Positions 58,056 through 64,000 of a stretch of 64,000 bases of DNA are shown here, piece by piece. The translations under genes were made by a program, and so were the position numbers. The stretch's first letter is position 1. Each line of letters opens with the position of its first letter. The DNA is from SZUA-442 sp051011415 (GTDB lineage: Bacteria > Actinomycetota > Acidimicrobiia > Spongiisociales > UBA5794), in NCBI GenBank assembly GCA_051011415.1, contig JBPCTY010000123.1, positions 1 through 64,000 on the forward strand, in the 5' to 3' direction. Below the pieces are notes generated by a model. The model was not told the DNA's origin and searched no databases. It worked only from the letters and a program-made list of their open reading frames with translations.

Positions 58056-59399
58056 TTACCTCTTCTTGGATTGCCGTGCCATGCCTGGTAGCTCGAGTCC
58101 AGGGATGGGACTCTTGCCGCCTGCCATGGCCTTCATCATCTTCTGTGCTTGCGAGAACTGTTTGAGAACGCCGTTGACGTCCTGTGGCCTTGTTCCCGAC
58201 CCGGCGGCGATACGGCGCCGTCGGCTGCCATTGATCATCTTCGGGTTCTTGCGTTCATCGGGGGTCATGGACCGGATGATCGCTTCCACGCGGCCGAGTT
58301 GTTTCTCGTCCACTTGAACATTCTGCAGGGCGGAGCCTGCGCCGGGGAGCATACCAACGAGCTGCTGCAATGGCCCCATCTTCTTGATCTGCTGGAACTG
58401 CTCGAGGAAATCTTCAAGATCGAAAGAGGCGTCCATCATCTTCTTGGCAGCACGCTCTGCCTCGTCCTCGTCGTACGCCTCCTCGGCCTTCTCGATGAGC
58501 GAGAGGACGTCGCCCATGCCGAGAATCCGGTCCGCCATCCGATCCGGGTAGAACGTGTCGAGGTCGCCGATCGTCTCGCCTGTTCCGACAAACTTGACCG
58601 GAACGCCAGTGACCTCTCGTGCCGAGATCGCTGCACCACCGCGGGCATCACCATCAATCTTGGTCATGATCAGACCGGTGAGCTCCGTGTACTCGGAGAA
58701 GCCCAGCGCCACGTTGACTGCTTCCTGACCGGTCATCGCATCAACAACCAAGAGGGTTTCGTCGGGGCTTGCGATCTTTCGAACCGTTCCGAGCTCCTTC
58801 ATGAGATCGTTGTCGATCTGGAGGCGGCCAGCGGTATCGATGATGACGACGTTCGCAGACTCGGTTCTGGCTGCCTTGAGCCCGGCTTTCACAACCTTGG
58901 TGGGTTTCGACGAACGCTCGGCATACACCGGAACATCGATCTTCTTCCCAAGCGTCTCGAGCTGCTCGATGGCCGCCGGACGCTGGAGATCGGCAGCGAC
59001 AAGCATCGGTCGCTTGCCCTTCCCCTTGAGATGGTGTGCGAGCTTGGCTGCCGTCGTCGTTTTTCCTGAACCCTGAAGACCAACAACCATGATCACGAGA
59101 GGTGGCGCTGCCGGCCGAACCAGAGGAGCAGCTTCTTCACCGAGTGTGACGATCATCTCCTCGTGGACGATCTTGATGACCTGCTGGCCAGGGGTGAGGC
59201 TCTTCGTGACCTCGACTCCAACGGCTCGCTCACGAACCCTGGCAAGGAAGGACTTGACCACGGGGAGGCTGACATCGGCTTCGAGCAGGGCAAGCCGAAC
59301 CTCTCGAAGCGCGCTGTCTACGTCTTCCTCTGAGAGGCGGCCCTTGCTGCGGAGGCGATCAAACACGCCACCGAGACTGTTGGAAAGACTGTCGAACAT
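58056..59399 (-). CDS. ffh: Signal recognition particle protein Ffh
   Basis: The 447-residue SRP GTPase targets membrane proteins with 4.5S RNA. It has the N domain, the G domain with GLQGSGKTTTAAKLA, DTAGRLQIDNDLM and TKIDGDARGG, and the Met-rich M domain ending in GMARQSKKR. ATG 59399 is chosen over the open frame to 59504 because TAGACT lies 7 bases upstream and the conserved N-terminus MFDSLSNSLGGVFDRLR starts there. Confidence 0.96.
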   Translation of the reverse strand: MFDSLSNSLGGVFDRLRSKGRLSEEDVDSALREVRLALLEADVSLPVVKSFLARVRERAVGVEVTKSLTPGQQVIKIVHEEMIVTLGEEAAPLVRPAAPPLVIMVVGLQGSGKTTTAAKLAHHLKGKGKRPMLVAADLQRPAAIEQLETLGKKIDVPVYAERSSKPTKVVKAGLKAARTESANVVIIDTAGRLQIDNDLMKELGTVRKIASPDETLLVVDAMTGQEAVNVALGFSEYTELTGLIMTKIDGDARGGAAISAREVTGVPVKFVGTGETIGDLDTFYPDRMADRILGMGDVLSLIEKAEEAYDEDEAERAAKKMMDASFDLEDFLEQFQQIKKMGPLQQLVGMLPGAGSALQNVQVDEKQLGRVEAIIRSMTPDERKNPKMINGSRRRRIAAGSGTRPQDVNGVLKQFSQAQKMMKAMAGGKSPIPGLELPGMARQSKKR

Positions 59400-59406
59400 C
59401 GCCTGG

Positions 59407-59412
59407 AGTCTA
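59407..59412 (-). promoter_or_regulatory. Candidate -10 of leaderless promoter for ffh-rpsP-khpA-rimM
   Basis: TAGACT on the minus strand lies 7 bases before ATG 59399, overlapping the stop of the glycosyltransferase gene. Confidence 0.5.
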
Positions 59413-60645
59413 CGGCGACTTTGCCTCGACACCTCGTGGAGGCACCCACGACCCCATCCGAGAAACAAGCAGAATGAATGCGAGAAGCAACGCGAGAGGC
59501 GCAATGCTCAGCGCACGCCCCCACGCATCCATCTGCACATCGATCAGGACCACGCCGACGCTCAACACCGAGCCGAGCGCAGCACACCAACCAACGATGG
59601 TCGCAGTGCGCAGAAGTCCGAGTCCGACGAGGAGTGCGGCCGCGATCAGCAGGAGCATCCAGTCGTAGGCCAGCGCCCGGGGAGCGATGAGGAGCGACGC
59701 CACAATCGCCAGGGCAGACGCCATCCGAACATCTCCGTTCGTCTGGCGTATGCCGATGATCAGCACCGAGATCACGCCAACAATCGCCAGGCCGGCAAGG
59801 CTCGCGACCAGCCGTACGTCGTCGCCGGCGAGCAGACGGACCGCGCTCACCAGGCTCACTTCACGCTCAGGTATCACCAGATCGTCCCCCGTCGTGAGCA
59901 TTTCGAAGAATTCTGGCCACACGCCTGGTAGCCAGAGAGCTGCCAACGCCGCCAATACGACCGTCCCAGTTGCGGCCCAGACCACGACCTTCCAACGCGT
60001 TCTGAGCTCAATCAACCACCACACGACAAATCCAAGAAGCAGATGGGGTTTGAAAGCAAGCAACGCAAAGGCGCTTCCCGCCAATGGTGCGGGGCCTCGC
60101 AGCAACGCTATGACGGCGCACGCGAGGAGTGCGGCCATCAGAAAGCTGTTCTGCCCGTAGAAGATGGTCAATGCGCCGGCCAGGGTGAGCAAGCTTCCAA
60201 CGACCCAGCGATCGGCAAGCGCCAGATCGAGCGCTCTGACCCCGAACCAAAGGGCCACAATGCCCGCCACAGCCCACAATGGCCACAGGACTGAGAACGG
60301 AATCCATGAGATCGGGATCATCGCAATGGCGTACCACGGTGGGTTGACGAACCGAGAGGCACCCGAGTCGACATACACAGGATGATCCTGGTTGTAGAGG
60401 TTCTCAGCGTCTCTGTCGAGAGCCAACTCGCCTGCTCCGGTGAATGCCCTGAGATCCGTGCCATAGCTCAAGTCACGCACTGGCTCACCAACCGACGATG
60501 TGTACGAAACCACGAGCGCAGGAAGCAGGGCTACGACCCCAATCGCAAGCATGACCGCAACGGAAACAAACACGGCGGCACCGTGTGCGGTCATACGACC
60601 CCAAAGGCTGGTCCGGGCTGGCGATGAGGGTTCTTGTGGCGTCAT
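59410..60645 (-). CDS. GT87-like polyprenol-linked mannosyltransferase family protein
   Basis: The 411-residue membrane protein has about ten hydrophobic helices and an early extracytoplasmic loop RDLSYGTDLRAFTGAGELAL followed by NPPWYAIAMIP, the layout of DUF2029/GT87 GT-C enzymes. Mycobacterial members add mannose to lipomannan from polyprenyl phosphate-mannose. ATG 60645 is preferred to an upstream TTG at 60660. Donor and acceptor unknown. ffh starts 10 bases downstream with its own promoter. Confidence 0.78.
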   Translation of the reverse strand: MTPQEPSSPARTSLWGRMTAHGAAVFVSVAVMLAIGVVALLPALVVSYTSSVGEPVRDLSYGTDLRAFTGAGELALDRDAENLYNQDHPVYVDSGASRFVNPPWYAIAMIPISWIPFSVLWPLWAVAGIVALWFGVRALDLALADRWVVGSLLTLAGALTIFYGQNSFLMAALLACAVIALLRGPAPLAGSAFALLAFKPHLLLGFVVWWLIELRTRWKVVVWAATGTVVLAALAALWLPGVWPEFFEMLTTGDDLVIPEREVSLVSAVRLLAGDDVRLVASLAGLAIVGVISVLIIGIRQTNGDVRMASALAIVASLLIAPRALAYDWMLLLIAAALLVGLGLLRTATIVGWCAALGSVLSVGVVLIDVQMDAWGRALSIAPLALLLAFILLVSRMGSWVPPRGVEAKSP

Positions 60646-60719
60646 GCGGGGACCACTCAACCAGACCCCATCCGGACAGCAGCGGCAATCGAAGACATGA
60701 ACGCCCGGACCCTGCCTGA

Positions 60720-60725
60720 TAGCCT
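60720..60725 (+). promoter_or_regulatory. Candidate -10 of leaderless promoter for upp operon
   Basis: TAGCCT lies 6 bases before ATG 60732. Confidence 0.5.
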
Positions 60726-60731
60726 GATCAC

Positions 60732-61349
60732 ATGAACCTCACAGTGATCGACCACCCACTTGCTCGCCACTACATGAGCGTCTTGCGCAACAAGACAACA
60801 GAACCCCAGCAGTTCCGAGCGGCCGCAAAAGGCTTGACGTACACCCTGGTGATGGAAGCGACCAAACGCCTCCCGCTTGAGGAGTATCAGATCGAAACGC
60901 CGCTCGAACCCACGACGGGGTATCGCGTTGACAATGTCGTTGCTGTTCCCGTGCTTCGGGCGGGGCTTGGCATGCTGCAGGGTGTCCTCGACACCATCCC
61001 GAACGTGAAGGTCGGATTCGCTGGTGTCGCACGTGACGAAGAAACGGCTCTACCGCAGGAGTACTACGCAAAACTCCCCGATCTCTCAGACGCCTCTGTG
61101 CTGATCTGTGAACCGATGCTCGCAACCGGAGGTTCACTCTCCTGGGCGGCTGACAAGGTCAAGTCGTCAGGAGCGACCTCGATCACCGCACTATGCGTCG
61201 TGACCGCCCCCGAAGGCGTACGTCGAATGTATGAGGACCACCCTGATGTGCGCATCGTCGCTGCTGCGCACGACCGAGAACTCAACGACCAGTTCTACAT
61301 CGTGCCAGGACTTGGCGACATGGGCGATCGGCTGTTCGGCACACTGTGA
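60732..61349 (+). CDS. upp: Uracil phosphoribosyltransferase
   Basis: The 205-residue enzyme makes UMP from uracil and PRPP. It has VPVLRAGLGMLQGVLDTIP, the PRPP loop CEPMLATGGSLSWA (usually DPMLATGG, here Glu for Asp) and the C-terminal uracil-binding YIVPGLGDMGDRLFGT. It opens a four-gene nucleoside salvage operon; its stop overlaps the ATG of the next gene (TGATG). Confidence 0.95.
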   Translation: MNLTVIDHPLARHYMSVLRNKTTEPQQFRAAAKGLTYTLVMEATKRLPLEEYQIETPLEPTTGYRVDNVVAVPVLRAGLGMLQGVLDTIPNVKVGFAGVARDEETALPQEYYAKLPDLSDASVLICEPMLATGGSLSWAADKVKSSGATSITALCVVTAPEGVRRMYEDHPDVRIVAAAHDRELNDQFYIVPGLGDMGDRLFGTL

Positions 61350-61645
61350 TGAGCACTGCGCAGCAATCTTCGGGCGACTTCGAGTCGGCTGTCCGCGCGA
61401 CAATTCTGCAGATCCCAAAAGGCGACGTCTCCACCTACGGCGAGGTTGCAGCGGAGTCGGGGTTTCCGGGTGCGGCCCGCGCTGTCGGAAACGTCTTGCG
61501 AACCACGGACGGGCTTCCATGGTGGCGTGTTGTCGCATCCTCGGGCCGGCTCGTGCCCGGACTCGAAGCGGAACACAGTCAGTATCTCCGCAGCGAAGGA
61601 GTCAGAGTCGTCAATGGCCGCGTCCAGAGGGGTACCAGCCCATGA
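61349..61645 (+). CDS. Alkyltransferase-like protein (ATL, MGMT family without Cys)
   Basis: The 98-residue protein has the MGMT DNA-binding fold with Tyr30 in VSTYGEVA and Arg44 in AARAVGNVL, but the active-site PCHR reads P-W58-W-R-V-V. The acceptor Cys is replaced by Trp, so it cannot take alkyl groups; ATL proteins instead flag O6-alkylguanine for nucleotide excision repair. ATG 61349 overlaps the upp stop; its own stop overlaps the deoA ATG (ATGA). Its place inside a salvage operon is unusual. Confidence 0.9.
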   Translation: MSTAQQSSGDFESAVRATILQIPKGDVSTYGEVAAESGFPGAARAVGNVLRTTDGLPWWRVVASSGRLVPGLEAEHSQYLRSEGVRVVNGRVQRGTSP

Positions 61646-62949
61646 GCTTTTCCGTGGTCGAATTGATTCGTCTGAAACGAGATGGCGACGCACTTCCTCC
61701 TGAGGCAGTGAAGTGGATCATCAGTGAGTACACGGCGAGCCGCATACCCGACTATCAGATTTCAGCGTTGCTGATGGCCATTCTGTTCAACGGGATGGAG
61801 CACTCCGAGCTCGGTCGCTGGACTGACGCCATGCTCCACTCGGGCGAAACCCTCGACCTGAGCAGCGTGCCTCTCCCAAAGGTTGACAAGCACTCGACCG
61901 GCGGGGTCGGTGACAAGATATCCATCCCCCTTGCGCCGGTTGTCGCTGCATGTGGTCTCGCTGTTCCAATGATTTCAGGCAGAGGCCTGGGCCACACAGG
62001 GGGGACGCTTGACAAGCTCGAAGCCATCCCAGGCTTCTCAACCGAGATCGCACCCCATGAGTTCCCAGCACAGCTCAACGACATCGGCGTCGTCATGGCC
62101 GGACAGACGGCGACACTGGTCCCCGCAGATCAGCGCCTCTACGCGCTGCGTGATGCCACGGGCACGGTTCCGTCTGTGCCGCTGATCTCTTCGTCAATCA
62201 TGTCCAAGAAGCTTGCTGAGGACCTCGATGGGCTGCTTCTCGATGTGAAGGTCGGTAGTGGAGCGTTCATGAAGACAAGCGAAGAGGCCACCCATCTTGC
62301 AAAGATGATGGTCGGAATCGGTCGAGGTCGCGGAACGCCTGTGACTGCGGTCTTGACCGACATGTCCCAACCTCTGGGCCGAGCCGTCGGAAACGCAAAT
62401 GAGATCACAGAGTCCGTCGCCACTCTGCGTGGGGAAGGCCCTGAGGACGTTCGAGAACTGACGCTTCGGTTCGCGGCAGAAATGATCATGTTGTCCGGCG
62501 ACGCCAATCCTGAAGATGCACGCACATTGGCCGAACAAGCCGTCAGCTCTGGTGCAGCGCTCGAGCATTTCGTTCGCTTGGTTGAGCGTCAGGGCGGTGA
62601 TCCCAGCTTCGTCGACGATGCATCGGTTCTCGAGTCGGCACCAAACGAATATGTTGTCGAAACGGACCGCACTGGGTACTTGGCACGATGCGATGCGCTC
62701 TCAATTGGGAACGCAGCCGTTCGCCTCGGAGCGGGTAGGGCCACAAAAGAGTCCGAAATCGATTCAAGCGTCGGCATCATGCTCGAGGCAAAGGTTGGAG
62801 ATCAAGTGGTCGCAGGAGAGCCACTCGCTCGGATCTCATATCGAGACGAAACATCGCTTGACAGCGCACTCGGTGCTCTGAGAGAGGCATGGGAGATCAC
62901 CGAGGAAGAACCTGCAACCCCCGATCTGGTTATAGGAGCGATCGTATGA
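61642..62949 (+). CDS. deoA: Thymidine/pyrimidine-nucleoside phosphorylase
   Basis: The 435-residue phosphorylase cleaves thymidine or uridine to base and (deoxy)ribose-1-phosphate. It has the phosphate site KHSTGGVGDKIS, the family signature ISGRGLGHTGGTLDKLEAIPG (read in two parts), and LISSSIMSKKLAEDLDGLLLDVKVG in pieces. Specificity for thymidine versus uridine is not resolved. ATG 61642 overlaps the previous stop. The frame upstream to 61231 lies over upp and is rejected. Confidence 0.94.
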   Translation: MSFSVVELIRLKRDGDALPPEAVKWIISEYTASRIPDYQISALLMAILFNGMEHSELGRWTDAMLHSGETLDLSSVPLPKVDKHSTGGVGDKISIPLAPVVAACGLAVPMISGRGLGHTGGTLDKLEAIPGFSTEIAPHEFPAQLNDIGVVMAGQTATLVPADQRLYALRDATGTVPSVPLISSSIMSKKLAEDLDGLLLDVKVGSGAFMKTSEEATHLAKMMVGIGRGRGTPVTAVLTDMSQPLGRAVGNANEITESVATLRGEGPEDVRELTLRFAAEMIMLSGDANPEDARTLAEQAVSSGAALEHFVRLVERQGGDPSFVDDASVLESAPNEYVVETDRTGYLARCDALSIGNAAVRLGAGRATKESEIDSSVGIMLEAKVGDQVVAGEPLARISYRDETSLDSALGALREAWEITEEEPATPDLVIGAIV

Positions 62950-63776
62950 GCTACCACACCATCAGCGCGGCCGCCGCAGTCATCGCGGCACGAACGCAGC
63001 GCGAGCATCACGATGCAGCCGTTGTCCTCGGATCAGGTTTGAGCGACTATGCCGCATCGTTGCCTGGGGCCATCGAAATGGAATACGAATCGATCCCCGG
63101 GATCCCTGTTCCCAAAGTCGTTGGTCATTCCGGCTCACTGTTCTCGGTTCCAATCAACGGAAAGTCGTTCCTCATCTTTGCCGGTCGTGTACACGCATAC
63201 GAAGGCTGGGAGATGTCAGAAGTCGTCGCTGGTGTCCGCACCGCAGTCGCGTGCGGCGCTGCGCGTGTGTTGCTCACGAACGCGGCCGGAGGTGTGAATC
63301 CTGCCTACGCACCGGGGGACCTCGTCATGATCTCTGATCACCTCAACCTCGCCGGCCGCAACCCGCTTGTCGGCCAGAACGACGATCGGCTCGGCCCACG
63401 TTTCCCTGACATGTCCGAGGTGTACTCGGGCGCTATGCGGTTCGACATCAGCGCCGTATTCCGCAACAACGACCTCCCCGTCCACGAGGGTGTGTATGCG
63501 TGGTTCTCCGGCCCCACGTACGAAACACCGGCCGAGGTCCAAATGGCGAAGACACTCGGCGCCGATCTCGTCGGCATGTCGACGGTTCCCGAAGCGATCG
63601 CGGCTCGCCACATGGGCGCACAGGTCGCGGGAATCTCGCTGGTCACCAATCTGGCCGCTGGCATCTCTGATCAGCCGCTCTCGCATGATGACGTCACTGA
63701 GACAGCAGCACTCGCAAGGGTCAAGTTCTCGACCGTGCTTGATGAGTATCTGCCGCGAATGGCTCGCGACGTCTGA
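62946..63776 (+). CDS. punA: Purine nucleoside phosphorylase
   Basis: The 276-residue trimeric-type PNP splits inosine/guanosine and deoxy forms. It has VVLGSGLSDYAASLPG, the phosphate-binding VVGHSGSLFSV and FAGRVHAYEGW, LTNAAGGVNP and the base pocket MSTVPEAIAARHMG with the usual ISLVTNLAAG after it. It overlaps deoA by 4 bases (ATGA) and ends the salvage operon. Confidence 0.95.
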   Translation: MSYHTISAAAAVIAARTQREHHDAAVVLGSGLSDYAASLPGAIEMEYESIPGIPVPKVVGHSGSLFSVPINGKSFLIFAGRVHAYEGWEMSEVVAGVRTAVACGAARVLLTNAAGGVNPAYAPGDLVMISDHLNLAGRNPLVGQNDDRLGPRFPDMSEVYSGAMRFDISAVFRNNDLPVHEGVYAWFSGPTYETPAEVQMAKTLGADLVGMSTVPEAIAARHMGAQVAGISLVTNLAAGISDQPLSHDDVTETAALARVKFSTVLDEYLPRMARDV

Positions 63777-63809
63777 CCAAGCACTCGCAGTGCTCTCACG
63801 CTGCCCTTT

Positions 63810-63837
63810 TTGAGTGCCTGCTCAAAGTCCGTACCAT
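63810..63837 (+). promoter_or_regulatory. Candidate promoter for etfB
   Basis: TTGAGT (63810-63815), 16 bases, TACCAT (63832-63837) precede etfB by 35 bases; a Shine-Dalgarno GAAGGAG follows, so this transcript would have a leader. A small hairpin AGCACT-CGC-AGTGCT just after punA may end the salvage operon. Confidence 0.4.
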
Positions 63838-63872
63838 TCCGATCACAGCATTCCCGAAGGAGCTACAACGCC

Positions 63873-64000
63873 ATGAATATTGCGGTCTGCGTCAAGCAGA
63901 TTCCTGACCCAGCGACTCCTTACGAGCTCGACGGAGAAACGCACTGGGTCGTGCGCCCCGAAGACCAGGTCCTGGATGACACCGACCGGTATGGCATCGA
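63873..64000 (+). CDS. etfB: Electron transfer flavoprotein beta subunit, 3' end cut by window edge
   Basis: Only the first 42 codons are present. They read MNIAVCVKQIPDPATPYELD and end in VLDDTDRYGI, the typical N-terminus of EtfB, which with EtfA carries electrons from acyl-CoA dehydrogenases. GAAGGAG lies 10 bases before the ATG. It does not overlap punA (96 bases away), so it starts a new unit; etfA is expected just beyond the edge. Confidence 0.9.
   Translation, partial: MNIAVCVKQIPDPATPYELDGETHWVVRPEDQVLDDTDRYGI

Noticed and set aside
61231..61641. Upstream extension of deoA
   Set aside because: Lies over upp and atl in another frame; ATG 61642 starts the conserved phosphorylase.
1..64000. 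tRNA, rRNA or riboswitch genes
   Set aside because: Intergenic gaps were read for cloverleaf ends and known leader motifs; none was recognised. Most gaps are under 100 bases.

Overview
The window looks like a chromosome segment from a high-GC Gram-positive bacterium (Actinomycetota), most plausibly the class Acidimicrobiia. This rests on: a WhiG-type sigma factor next to rpsB as in Streptomyces; separate cofG and cofH genes for F420 deazaflavin synthesis; an imuA-imuB pair under a perfect mycobacterial-type LexA box; DUF222/HNH (13E12-like) and DUF4282 genes; and many leaderless-looking starts with a TANNNT hexamer 6-7 bases before ATG/GTG. The genus cannot be named from the sequence alone. 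No rRNA, tRNA, CRISPR array or insertion sequence was recognised, and no gene-free stretch exceeds 300 bases.

Layout. 1-9039: mixed genes, namely a 5-FCL end, a membrane-anchored unknown, a YcaQ-type glycosylase, an acyltransferase, the imuA-imuB mutasome pair, small proteins, dodecin and a kinase-phospholyase fusion. 9101-40343: a long minus-strand housekeeping block that reads, from its 5' side, trmD-rplS-alkA-lepB-yraN / comM-dprA / xerC-whiG / rpsB-tsf-pyrH-frr-cdsA-dxr-rseP-ispG-proS / rimP-nusA-infB-rbfA-nrnA-truB-ribF / rpsO-pnp, with a few interposed genes (enoyl-CoA hydratase, bicupin, small proteins, an exported hydrolase, RidA). 41079-56824: an accessory block with a TetR regulator, a heme/B12-type ABC importer, cofG-cofH, an MFS exporter, a lipoprotein, a Rieske-ThDP fusion enzyme, the fused isobutyryl-CoA mutase IcmF, a gene remnant and an SOS-type HNH gene. 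56834-59399: ffh-rpsP-khpA-rimM, the upstream half of the operon whose other half (trmD-rplS) lies about 16 kb away. 59410-64000: a GT87-type glycosyltransferase, a nucleoside salvage operon (upp-atl-deoA-punA) and the start of etfB.

How the genes fit together. The backbone encodes translation, RNA decay, isoprenoid and phospholipid synthesis, protein export and DNA uptake. Genes inside operons are coupled by 1-8 base overlaps, often ATGA, or by good Shine-Dalgarno sites, while first genes often appear leaderless. The accessory block adds cofactor chemistry (F420, B12, Fe-S, ThDP). Two LexA boxes mark a DNA-damage response. The most unusual items are the Rieske-ThDP fusion, the LexA box lying on the start codon of a leaderless HNH gene, the unexplained N-terminal region of CofH, and the split rimM/trmD operon.
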